Shown: piece by piece, positions 1-6,544 of the stretch
Layout: each line of letters begins with the position of its first letter
Position numbering within the stretch: position 1 is the stretch's first letter
Assembly (NCBI GenBank): GCA_934699065.1
Contig: CAKUWD010000142.1
Coordinates: forward strand, 1-7,438
Length of the DNA stretch: 7,438 nucleotides
Direction: 5' to 3'
Source of the DNA: an uncultured Treponema sp.
Lineage (GTDB): Bacteria; Spirochaetota; Spirochaetia; Treponematales; Treponemataceae
Translations under genes and position numbers: made by a program
The notes under the pieces: generated by a model
Told to the model about the DNA's origin: nothing
The model's input: the letters and a program-made list of their open reading frames with translations, nothing else
Database searches by the model: none

Positions 1-89
1 TTACTGAACTTCCATGTTTTGCAGAAGCCGGCAGCGGTATCATCTTCTGTAATGAGGCACAGGATTTCACCCTGCTTGGAAAAAAGTAG
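1..89 (+). CDS. C-terminal tail of an unidentified protein (5' end outside window)
   Basis: Reading from base 3, 28 codons run open to a TAG at 87-89 and end in the residues DFTLLGKK. The composition (Gly, Phe, Leu and Cys mixed with charged residues, no rare codons) looks like real coding sequence, and a gene end here fits the promoter that begins about 20 bases later. The other two forward frames give a less protein-like reading, or a stop at once. The product cannot be recognised from so short a tail and no function is proposed. A chance open frame of this length is possible, so confidence is moderate. Confidence 0.45.
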   Translation, partial: TELPCFAEAGSGIIFCNEAQDFTLLGKK

Positions 90-106
90 TCGTCTCTTTT
101 TTTTTA

Positions 107-121
107 TGTTATCATTAAAAC
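107..121 (+). promoter_or_regulatory. Extended -10 promoter abutting the EAL-gene start; predicted leaderless transcript
   Basis: TG at 107-108, one base, then TATCAT at 110-115 forms an extended -10 element (TGnTATAAT with one mismatch). The ATG at 122 begins 6 nt after the hexamer, where transcription would normally start. There is no purine-rich ribosome binding site between the promoter and ATG, only AT-rich bases. At 17-bp spacing the -35 position (87-92) is not consensus-like, as expected for an extended -10 promoter; a run of nine T's lies at 97-105. The same block, differing at two of 18 positions, precedes the lysR gene at 5191-5208. Confidence 0.55.
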
Positions 122-1918
122 ATGTTTATAAACAAACTCAATCAGTTATTTAAGCCAAGTCGAATTCTCTTTTATACAGAAGCTTCTCCAGAAGAAATTC
201 AGAATTTTTATAAAGGTCAGATTCCCGAAAATATTGCAAAGTACTCAAATGCTTTTGGTACTTATGATTATCCGGGCGTATTTTTTGTAGAAGGACTCCA
301 GAGAGAAGTAATTGGTATTGAATATAGACCTGATGACAAAAGAATCAAATATCCTTCCGGGCTTAAGACGATTCAACTTGATGCCTCATTCTTTTATTCT
401 GTTGAAATTGATGATGATATCGAAATTAATTATCCTTTTATAAAAGAGCTTTTCGCGCAAATTGCAAAAGAGGATAATGCACACAGACCTTACAGTGATC
501 TTTGTATAAAAGAAGATGCAAAAGTAATAAGCATTTTCCACAGCTACAAAAAGAACAGACTCCTCTACGAATGGAAGCTTTATAGCAACAGGGCTGTTCA
601 GGTCATGAACGATGATTATTCTCAATTTGATAAAGACACTCTTTACAAAGCAGCCTTTACAGATTTGATAACCGGAAATTACAATTGGAATCATCTTGAA
701 GCCTATCTTGAAGTTCCAGCTGATAAAGGAATTAATGATTACGCCTTTGCACATTTTGATATAAAAGAGTTTCGTGTAATAAACGAAGCCTATGGGCATA
801 TTGCTGCAAACAAAGTTTTAACTAATATCGTAAAGGCAATGAAAGAATCTGATTTCATCATTGCAAGCGGCCGCTGTCATAACGATAATTTTGCAGTTAT
901 TCTTAAAGACATGCCAGAAGAGGAACTTGTTAAAAAACTCAAGGATTTTTTTGAAAAACTTTCTGTTCTGGAAGAAGATCCCTATTACAAGATTTATTAC
1001 AAATGCGGCCTTGTTCCTATGCAGCGTGCAATGCTTTCCGGCAACCGGGTTGCAGATTTTGCAAAAATGGCACAGGCTCTCGCAACAAATCAAAAGAAAA
1101 CAGAAATTGTTATTTATACTGATAAAATGCATGATGCTCTTTCCTGGGGCAACTACATAAAAGCCTACGTTGAAACTGCAATCGAACAGGATGAATTTAT
1201 TGTTTATCTTCAGCCTAAATTTGATATCAAAAAAGAAACAATAAAAGGTGCAGAAGCTTTAATCCGCTGGAATTATAAGGGTAAAGAATTTTTGCCGCCA
1301 TACCGTTTTATTCCTTTCTTTGAAAAAGATGGTTCTATTGCAAAGATTGATGATATCGTTTTAGATAAGGTTTGCGCCGCTCTTGCAAAATGGAAAAAAG
1401 AAGAAAAGCCTCTCTATCCGATTTCAGTAAACCTTTCGCGCAGCCGCATGGATGATACACGGCTTATTGATAATCTTGTAAGCATCGTAGACCATTATGG
1501 AGTTGACCATAAACTTATTGATTTTGAACTTACAGAAAGCGCAACCTATGACAATATGGAACATATGATTGAAGTTCTCGAAGAACTCCGTAAACGTGGT
1601 TTTAAAATTTCAATGGATGATTTTGGAACCGGCTACTCTTCCCTTTCACTTCTTACAAGAATGCCGATTGATACCTTAAAGATTGATAAAAGCTTTGTTG
1701 ATACAGTTGCTACAGAAAATGAACGTAAAAAAGACATTATCGTTATTCGTCATATCATAACTCTGGCAAAGGAGCTTGGCTTTGTCTGTCTCGCAGAGGG
1801 CGCTGAAAGCAAAAATCAGGTTGACCGACTGCGAGACTTGGGCTGCGAAATTATTCAGGGCTATTATTACAGTAAACCTATTCCAATTTCAGAATACGAA
1901 GACAAATATCTTAAATAG
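122..1918 (+). CDS. Degenerate GGDEF-EAL protein, predicted c-di-GMP phosphodiesterase
   Basis: This 598-residue cytosolic protein has no signal peptide or membrane segment. Residues 1-165 match no domain I recognise. Residues about 170-305 form a GGDEF fold: the DLITGNYN and DIKEFRVINEAYGH blocks are present, but the signature is HNDNF at 253-257, so cyclase activity is very unlikely. Residues about 340-595 form an EAL domain with every catalytic position seen in active enzymes: E378 in the EAL motif, N437 (SVNLS), E469 (ELTE), D499-D500 (DDFGTGYSS), K520 (LKID), E559 (AEG) and Q579 (QGYYYSKP). The expected activity is hydrolysis of c-di-GMP to pGpG, with the dead GGDEF domain perhaps a GTP-binding or dimerisation module. 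The ATG at 122 has no Shine-Dalgarno sequence but sits right behind an extended -10 promoter. The gene appears monocistronic. Its last 8 bp overlap the 3' end of metF on the other strand. The domain call is secure; the cellular target is unknown. Confidence 0.95.
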   Translation: MFINKLNQLFKPSRILFYTEASPEEIQNFYKGQIPENIAKYSNAFGTYDYPGVFFVEGLQREVIGIEYRPDDKRIKYPSGLKTIQLDASFFYSVEIDDDIEINYPFIKELFAQIAKEDNAHRPYSDLCIKEDAKVISIFHSYKKNRLLYEWKLYSNRAVQVMNDDYSQFDKDTLYKAAFTDLITGNYNWNHLEAYLEVPADKGINDYAFAHFDIKEFRVINEAYGHIAANKVLTNIVKAMKESDFIIASGRCHNDNFAVILKDMPEEELVKKLKDFFEKLSVLEEDPYYKIYYKCGLVPMQRAMLSGNRVADFAKMAQALATNQKKTEIVIYTDKMHDALSWGNYIKAYVETAIEQDEFIVYLQPKFDIKKETIKGAEALIRWNYKGKEFLPPYRFIPFFEKDGSIAKIDDIVLDKVCAALAKWKKEEKPLYPISVNLSRSRMDDTRLIDNLVSIVDHYGVDHKLIDFELTESATYDNMEHMIEVLEELRKRGFKISMDDFGTGYSSLSLLTRMPIDTLKIDKSFVDTVATENERKKDIIVIRHIITLAKELGFVCLAEGAESKNQVDRLRDLGCEIIQGYYYSKPIPISEYEDKYLK

Positions 1919-2804
1919 CAGATGTTGAATTTGTTGCCTTAATTATCTGGTCCACGTTTTTGATAATTGCCCCGGCAATCTCTGGCTTGTTCATTGTGTA
2001 AATATGAATTCCGCGAACTCCATTTGAAATCAAATCAATAATCTGATCTGTTGCATATGCAATACCAGCCTGCATCATTGCCTCCGGTGAGTCTCGGAAA
2101 CGGTCGCATATTGAAAGCAGTTTTCTTGGAATATATGCGTTAGACAAGTCTATCATTCTGCTGATTTGATTTGCATTTGTAATCGGCATAATACCTGCAA
2201 GCACCGGAACATGAATACCTGCTGATTGCAACCTGTACAAAAAGGAGTACAGCATATCATTATCGAAAAACATCTGTGTTGTCAAAAAATCTACACCTGC
2301 ATCGACCTTGTACTTAAGCAGTTCAATATCAGCTTCATGGCTTCTGCTTTCAGGATGCCCCTCAGGATAGCAGGCTCCTCCAACACACATACCTTCCTGC
2401 TTTAGAAGTTTAACAAGATCCGAAGCATGAGTGTAACCCGACGGAAAAATGTTTTCGCCGCTTACTGCATCTTTGGGAAAATCTCCGCGCAGGGCCAAAA
2501 CATTTTTGACATTGCGACTTTTAAGGTCGGCAATCGTATTTTTTAATGCTTCTGTTGTAGAGCGTACACAGGTTAAATGTGCAAGAGAGCTTGTTCCGTT
2601 GTTTTCTATAGCCTCTGCAATTTCTGCGGTATAGCCTTTTGTCGTTCCACCCGCACCAAATGTTACACTGATAAAATCGGGTTTAAGTTCAGTAAGGGCT
2701 AGAGCTGTTTTCTTTATTGATTCAAGTGCCTCTTTCTTTTTTGGTGGAAAAACCTCAAAAGAAAGAGAGACCTTTTTAGAACTCAAAACATCTGCTATTC
2801 TCAT
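1911..2804 (-). CDS. metF: Methylenetetrahydrofolate reductase
   Basis: This enzyme reduces 5,10-methylene- to 5-methyl-tetrahydrofolate using FAD, supplying the methyl group for homocysteine methylation by MetE. The 297 residues match the usual bacterial length (about 296 in E. coli), and the TIM-barrel motifs occur in order: FEVFPPK with the catalytic Glu at E17, SVTFGAGG (46-53), AHLTCVRST (75-83), ALRGD with the FAD-contacting Asp at D108, CYPEGHPES (145-153), TTQMFFD with substrate-site Gln Q177, LAGIMPIT (202-209) and GIHIYTMNKPE near the C-terminus. The start codon overlaps the metE stop in an ATGA arrangement, and AGGA ends 7 nt upstream inside metE, so translation is coupled to metE. 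The 3' end runs 8 bp into the convergent EAL gene, leaving no intergenic terminator. No key residue is missing. Confidence 0.97.
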   Translation of the reverse strand: MRIADVLSSKKVSLSFEVFPPKKKEALESIKKTALALTELKPDFISVTFGAGGTTKGYTAEIAEAIENNGTSSLAHLTCVRSTTEALKNTIADLKSRNVKNVLALRGDFPKDAVSGENIFPSGYTHASDLVKLLKQEGMCVGGACYPEGHPESRSHEADIELLKYKVDAGVDFLTTQMFFDNDMLYSFLYRLQSAGIHVPVLAGIMPITNANQISRMIDLSNAYIPRKLLSICDRFRDSPEAMMQAGIAYATDQIIDLISNGVRGIHIYTMNKPEIAGAIIKNVDQIIKATNSTSAI

Positions 2805-2815
2805 GCGCGTTTCCT
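2801..2815 (-). promoter_or_regulatory. metE-metF ATGA overlap with internal metF ribosome binding site
   Basis: On the minus strand AGGA (2815-2812) lies 7 nt before the metF ATG (2804-2802). That ATG shares bases with the metE TGA (2803-2801), giving a 4-bp overlap typical of translational coupling by terminating and re-initiating ribosomes. This fixes the metF start and shows that metE and metF share one mRNA. Confidence 0.85.
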
Positions 2816-5071
2816 GAGTTCTTTTGCCGCAGCGACAAGATTTTTAAGACTTGCGATTGTTTCTTCTTCACCACGAGTCTTGAGTCCGCAATCCGGATTT
2901 ACCCAGAGTTTTTCTTTTTCTACTTTGGCCAGCATTTTATTGAGTGCAGTTACAATTTCTTCAGCTGAAGGAATTCTTGCTGAATGAATATCATAGACAC
3001 CTGGTCCAACTTCTGTGCGGAAATTTGCTTCCTTAAGAGCATCCAGAATCTTGAGATCTGCGCGACTTGCTTCAAAGGTAATTACATCAGCATCCATTGC
3101 ATCTATATCGCGAATAATATCATTGAACTCACTATAACACATGTGGGTGTGAATCTGGGTCTGAGGTCTAACTTTTGCATGAACAAGCCTGAAGGCTGGG
3201 ATTGCCCAATCCAGATATTCTGTATGCCAGTCGCTGCGGCGAAGCGGAAGTTTTTCTCGGAGAGCTGCTTCGTCAATTTGAATGATTTTGATTCCATTTT
3301 TTTCAAGGTCTAAAACTTCTTCACGAATTGCAAGAGCAAGCTGCTGAGCCTGTTCCTTAAGACTGATATCTTCACGAGGGAAAGACCAGTTCAAAATTGT
3401 AACTGGGCCTGTAAGCATTCCTTTCATAATTTTCTTTGTCTGGCTCTGAGCAAATACAGACCATTCAACTGTCATAGGTTTGCTACGGCTAACATCACCC
3501 CAGATTACAGGTGGTTTTACACAACGGGTTCCGTAACTCTGTACCCATGCATTCTGTGTAAAAATGTAACCGTCCAGCTGATTTCCAAAATACTCAACCA
3601 TATCATTTCGTTCAAATTCACCATGAACCAGAACATCAAGACCAAGTTCTTCCTGAAGCTTAATGCACTCAGCAATTTTTTTCTGATTAAATTCCACATA
3701 CTGTTCATATGTGATACTTCCCTTTTTGTAAGCAGCACGATTTGCTCGAACTTCTTTTGTCTGCGGAAAGCTTCCGATTGTAGTTGTCGGGAAAAGAGGA
3801 AGTTTGAAAGCCTCATGCTGAATTTTCTCGCGTTCTGCAAAATCAGGTTTACGGATAAAATCTGAATCTGTAAGACCTGCTATTGCTTCACGTACTGCAG
3901 AATTTTTTGTTACACGTTCTGAATCAAAAAGTTTTTTATTCTCTTCAAAAGCTGTACTATCCACAGTAGCAAGATCACGAAGTTCTGTAAGTTTTTCTTC
4001 TGCATAAGCAAGATGTTTTAAAATATCTTTTGAAAGTTTATCTTCTGATCCTGTTGTATATGGAACGTGAAGAAGTGAACACGAAGTTCCGATTACAATA
4101 TTTTCTTCTGGAACTGTTTTTTTAATCTGTTTAATAAGCACGTTTTTTTTCTGATAATCAGCACGCCAGATATTTTTACCGTTTATTATTCCAGCAATAA
4201 GAAGTGTGTCTTTTGGAAAACCTGATTCAAGAAGATTCAATGTTTTCTTTCCTTCTACAAAATCCAGACCAATACCATCAAAACCAAGCTTGCAAATGTC
4301 ATCGTAAACATCACGGATATCACCAAAGTAAGTTTGTAGCGAAATTTTGATTTTTGATGTATTACGTATTTTCGAAATCAATTCTTTATATATCGAAACA
4401 AAAAGTTTTTTATCTTCTTCAGATAGATCAAAAACAAGAGCAGGCTCTGCAAAGCTGATCCATTCTGCTCCATCAGCAGCAAGTTCATTTGCAAGTATAC
4501 TAAAGGCTTCAACTGCCTTCTCTGCAAAATCACGAGCCTTCTTTTCACCGGTATAAGTTGCAAGATGCAGGAAAGTATAAGGTCCGATTACAGTCGGAAC
4601 AGTTTGTATTCCCAATTTCTTTGCTTCATTATATTCGGCTATAACCTTATTATTCTGCTGAAGTTTTATTTCTGTATCATCTGATAGTTCTGGAACAATA
4701 TAGTGATAATTTGTATTAAACCATTTCTTCATAGGAAGAGCTTTCACATCACCTGCACTGCCCTGATAACCATGTGCTGCCGCAAAATATGTTTCAAGTG
4801 AACTTAATTTCAATGTCTTATAACGGGCAGGAACAGCTTCAAGTAAAAAAGCCGTATCAAGCATATTGTCATAAAAAGAAAAATCATTTGATGGAATAAA
4901 AGTGATTCCGGATTCCTCCTGCTTTTTCCAGCCATAAACACGAAGTTCTGCTGCAATTCTTTCAAGTTCTTCTGCTGAGATTTCACTCTTAAAATATTTT
5001 TCACTTGCAAATTTCAATTCTCGATTTTTTCCAATTCTTGGAAAGCCTGTTACAGATGTTTTAAATGCCAT
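2801..5071 (-). CDS. metE: Cobalamin-independent methionine synthase
   Basis: MetE transfers the methyl group of 5-methyltetrahydropteroyl-triglutamate directly to homocysteine, using a catalytic zinc and no vitamin B12. At 756 residues it is full length (E. coli 753). The N-terminal barrel starts with TGFPRIGKNRELK. The catalytic C-terminal barrel runs from about 430 with TTTIGSFPQT, LVHGEFERNDMVEYFG (481-496) and KGMLTGPVTILNWSFPRED (550-568). The four zinc ligands are H643 and C645 in HTHMC, E667 in ITFEAS and C728 in NPDCG, each two residues later than the E. coli positions. The two barrels show the family's internal duplication (GFPRIGKNRELK versus GSFPQTKEVR). The ATG at 5071 has an SD-like AGGTAGG 8 nt upstream. 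metF follows in a coupled operon, and the divergent LysR gene is the probable regulator. The 5' region is too short for a typical cobalamin or SAM riboswitch and none is visible. Confidence 0.98.
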   Translation of the reverse strand: MAFKTSVTGFPRIGKNRELKFASEKYFKSEISAEELERIAAELRVYGWKKQEESGITFIPSNDFSFYDNMLDTAFLLEAVPARYKTLKLSSLETYFAAAHGYQGSAGDVKALPMKKWFNTNYHYIVPELSDDTEIKLQQNNKVIAEYNEAKKLGIQTVPTVIGPYTFLHLATYTGEKKARDFAEKAVEAFSILANELAADGAEWISFAEPALVFDLSEEDKKLFVSIYKELISKIRNTSKIKISLQTYFGDIRDVYDDICKLGFDGIGLDFVEGKKTLNLLESGFPKDTLLIAGIINGKNIWRADYQKKNVLIKQIKKTVPEENIVIGTSCSLLHVPYTTGSEDKLSKDILKHLAYAEEKLTELRDLATVDSTAFEENKKLFDSERVTKNSAVREAIAGLTDSDFIRKPDFAEREKIQHEAFKLPLFPTTTIGSFPQTKEVRANRAAYKKGSITYEQYVEFNQKKIAECIKLQEELGLDVLVHGEFERNDMVEYFGNQLDGYIFTQNAWVQSYGTRCVKPPVIWGDVSRSKPMTVEWSVFAQSQTKKIMKGMLTGPVTILNWSFPREDISLKEQAQQLALAIREEVLDLEKNGIKIIQIDEAALREKLPLRRSDWHTEYLDWAIPAFRLVHAKVRPQTQIHTHMCYSEFNDIIRDIDAMDADVITFEASRADLKILDALKEANFRTEVGPGVYDIHSARIPSAEEIVTALNKMLAKVEKEKLWVNPDCGLKTRGEEETIASLKNLVAAAKELRKRA

Positions 5072-5079
5072 ATCTTTTA

Positions 5080-5086
5080 CCTACCT
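5080..5086 (-). promoter_or_regulatory. metE ribosome binding site
   Basis: The minus strand reads AGGTAGG followed by 8 nt and the metE ATG. It is a partial but well-placed Shine-Dalgarno sequence that supports 5071 as the start. It contrasts with the divergent lysR gene, which has no such site. Confidence 0.6.
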
Positions 5087-5104
5087 GATATATAGTTTAT
5101 TAGG

Positions 5105-5133
5105 ATTATAGATATTTTAACAACAAAAGAAAA
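5105..5133 (-). promoter_or_regulatory. Candidate metE-metF promoter
   Basis: A perfect TATAAT on the minus strand (5110-5105) would place transcription initiation near 5098, about 27 nt before the metE ATG. The -35 position at 17-bp spacing (5133-5128, TTTTCT) is poor, as expected of an activator-dependent promoter. An alternative pairing is TTGTTG (5126-5121) with TAATAA (5102-5097) at 18-bp spacing. The 16-bp palindrome lies just upstream, centred at about -46. Confidence 0.5.
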
Positions 5134-5135
5134 AT

Positions 5136-5151
5136 ACTATTTTCAAATAGT
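5136..5151. promoter_or_regulatory. Perfect palindrome, candidate LysR-type operator in the metE/lysR divergent region
   Basis: ACTATTT-TC-AAATAGT has two 7-bp arms with perfect complementarity and a 2-bp centre. It lies between divergent genes, about 46 bp before the predicted metE start point and about 62 bp before the predicted lysR start point. LysR regulators commonly bind a dyad near -65 of the divergently transcribed regulator gene and activate the neighbouring target. An AT-rich palindrome could arise by chance, but arm length and position favour an operator. Binding by the neighbouring protein is inferred. Confidence 0.5.
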
Positions 5152-5190
5152 TTGCGATAGATTTTGCCTATGGTTAATTTTAATCATTTT

Positions 5191-5205
5191 TGTTATCATA
5201 AAAAT
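5191..5205 (+). promoter_or_regulatory. Extended -10 promoter abutting the lysR start; predicted leaderless transcript
   Basis: TG at 5191-5192, one base, then TATCAT at 5194-5199 is identical to the element before the EAL gene, and the ATG at 5206 again follows after exactly 6 nt. No Shine-Dalgarno sequence is present. A second possible promoter further upstream pairs TTGCGA (5152-5157) with TAATTT (5175-5180) at 17-bp spacing and would give a short leader, still without an SD. Confidence 0.55.
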
Positions 5206-6120
5206 ATGACCTTACAACAATTAAAATATGCCGTTACGGTTGCAGACACACACAACATAACAGAAGCTTCAAGACGTCTTTATGTTTCTCAACCAAGTCT
5301 CACTGCCGCAATCCGCGAGCTCGAATCAGAAATGGGAATTACAATTTTTTCACGCTCAAACAAAGGTGTAACTGTAACAAACGACGGAGATGAATTTCTG
5401 TCTTACGCACGTCAGGTTCTCGAACAGGCAACCTTACTGGAGGATCGTTTTAAATCAGAAAATGGTTCAACCGGTAACACCATATTTTCTGTAAGTTGTC
5501 AGCATTACTCTTTTGCAGTAAATGCCTTTGTAGATGTAATAAGAATGTTCGGTGGAAATGAATATAATTTTACTTTACGCGAAACTCAAACTCATGAAAT
5601 TATAGAAGATGTTGCCCACCTTAAAAGTGAAATCGGGATTTTGTATCTTTCAAGTCGTAATGAAACTGTAATCACAAAATTAATAAAAAAGAATAATCTT
5701 GTATTTGAACCTCTCTTTACTGCTCCACTCCATGTTTTTATCTCTAAAAAAAATCCACTGGCAAAAAAGAAAAAAATCAAATTAGCAGACCTTTCTTCTT
5801 TTCCATATCTTACTTACGAGCAGGGCGACTTTAATTCTTTTTACTTCGCAGAAGAGCCGCTTACAGAAATTGATTTTGATTGTCCAAAAAATATTCAGGT
5901 TCGAGATCGTGCAACACTCTTTAATCTTCTTATAGGTCTTGACGGTTATACAATCTGTTCAGGAATTATCAGTCATGAACTGAACGGGCCGGAAATCATA
6001 GCACGCCCGCTGGACTGTAAAGAACACATGACTGTTGGCATAATCACAAGAAAAGCAATGAACCTTTCGCGTTACGCAACAGCCTATATTGAAGCAATAA
6101 AAAAGCAGTCTCAATTATGA
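5206..6120 (+). CDS. LysR-family transcriptional regulator, probable regulator of metE-metF
   Basis: This is a 304-residue cytosolic DNA-binding protein of normal LysR length. Residues 1-60 form the winged helix-turn-helix (MTLQQLKYAVTVADTHNITE at the start, then the SQPSLTAAIRELE recognition region at about 28-40), followed by a linker helix to about 85 and an effector-binding domain of two alpha/beta subdomains to the C-terminus. I chose the ATG at 5206 over in-frame TTG 5164 and ATG 5170 because LysR proteins characteristically begin MTLQQL-like, and the earlier starts would add residues encoded by promoter sequence. The gene is divergent from metE with 134 bp between, the classic arrangement of a LysR activator and its target, so a MetR-like role sensing homocysteine or another methionine-pathway metabolite is likely. 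Without ligand-specific residues, regulation of a distant sulfur or amino-acid gene cannot be excluded. The stop codon lies within a terminator hairpin. Confidence 0.93.
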   Translation: MTLQQLKYAVTVADTHNITEASRRLYVSQPSLTAAIRELESEMGITIFSRSNKGVTVTNDGDEFLSYARQVLEQATLLEDRFKSENGSTGNTIFSVSCQHYSFAVNAFVDVIRMFGGNEYNFTLRETQTHEIIEDVAHLKSEIGILYLSSRNETVITKLIKKNNLVFEPLFTAPLHVFISKKNPLAKKKKIKLADLSSFPYLTYEQGDFNSFYFAEEPLTEIDFDCPKNIQVRDRATLFNLLIGLDGYTICSGIISHELNGPEIIARPLDCKEHMTVGIITRKAMNLSRYATAYIEAIKKQSQL

Positions 6121-6126
6121 GACTGC
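6099..6126 (-). terminator. Rho-independent terminator of the iron-locus transcript, overlapping the lysR 3' end
   Basis: GCAGTCTCA (6105-6113), loop ATTA and TGAGACTGC (6118-6126) form a perfect 9-bp stem. On the minus strand the stem is followed directly by six T's (6104-6099), giving a strong intrinsic terminator 22 bp after the DtxR-family stop. On the plus strand the downstream bases are AT-rich without a clean T run, so it may also end lysR transcripts, but less well. The lysR TGA stop (6118-6120) forms the first bases of the second arm. Confidence 0.88.
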
Positions 6127-6148
6127 CTTATAATCATTAATTATATAT

Positions 6149-6526
6149 TTATTTATTAGTTTCTTTATTCTGCTTTACAAGTTTCTTAATAGCTTTGAAA
6201 GATTCAGGACTGATGTCATGTTCAATTTTGCAGGCATCTTCAGAAGCTATTGAAGACTTTACCCCAATCTGCTCAAAGAATTCTGTTAGAACTGTATGTC
6301 GTTCATAAATTGTTTTAGCTATTTCTGCACCCTTTGGAAGAAGTTTAATTGTCTGGTCTGACTCAATGGAAATATATTCTTCCTTTTCAAGATTATGTAA
6401 GGCAACGCTTACAGATGGTCGTGAAAAATTCATTTCTTTTGCAATATCGATAGAGCGAACTGAGCCCTGTTTTGAAAGAACTAAAATTGTCTCAAGATAC
6501 ATTTCTGCAGATTCTTTAATTACCAT
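6149..6526 (-). CDS. Small DtxR/MntR-family metalloregulator, probably iron-responsive
   Basis: This 125-residue protein has the DtxR layout of an N-terminal winged helix (2-62, start SAEMYLETI, recognition helix SRPSVSVALHNLE at 35-47) and a dimerisation/metal-binding helical domain (63-115). It lacks the C-terminal SH3-like domain of DtxR/IdeR and is slightly shorter than MntR (about 142). Primary metal-site positions are M9, C99, E102 and H103 (DACKIEH), matching DtxR Met10, Cys102, Glu105 and His106; Mn-type MntR has Asp and Glu at the first two. Of the ancillary site only H77 is clear; the DtxR Glu83 and His98 positions are T81 and S95. Last in the feoB cluster, it is expected to repress iron uptake when bound to Fe(II). 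It has an SD (AGAGG, 6 nt before ATG), a private promoter and a terminator. The family is certain; metal choice is inferred from ligands and neighbours. Confidence 0.92.
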   Translation of the reverse strand: MVIKESAEMYLETILVLSKQGSVRSIDIAKEMNFSRPSVSVALHNLEKEEYISIESDQTIKLLPKGAEIAKTIYERHTVLTEFFEQIGVKSSIASEDACKIEHDISPESFKAIKKLVKQNKETNK

Positions 6527-6544
6527 TTTCTACCTCTTGAGATA

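Noticed and set aside
80..105. A run of A's, a short loop and a run of T's before the EAL gene, possibly a terminator of the upstream gene
   Set aside because: The only stem (AAAAAAG with CTTTTTT) is seven pairs, six of them A-T, so it is too weak to call. The T run may simply be part of the promoter region.
386..1160. Open frames of 99-137 codons on both strands inside the EAL gene, and similar ones inside metE and feoB
   Set aside because: They lie entirely within well-supported genes, have low-complexity or Cys/Phe/Ile-rich translations and show no recognisable domain, so they are frame shadows.
1941..1979. Inverted repeats AATTATC/GATAATT (1941-1947, 1962-1968) and ATTGCC/GGCAAT (1966-1979) just after the EAL gene
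   Set aside because: Both lie inside the metF coding sequence, one has a long loop, and no T run follows, so they are not convincing terminators.
5072..5205. Possible riboswitch (SAM or cobalamin) or a streptococcal-type MET-box upstream of metE
   Set aside because: The leader from the predicted start is only about 27 nt, far too short for a riboswitch. ATAGTTT half-sites occur at 5092-5098 and 5147-5153, but the paired TATAGTTT-N-AAACTATA arrangement is absent.
5164..5205. Longer LysR protein starting at TTG 5164 or ATG 5170
   Set aside because: The extra residues resemble no LysR N-terminus and would be encoded by the extended -10 region; MTLQQL at 5206 fits the family start.
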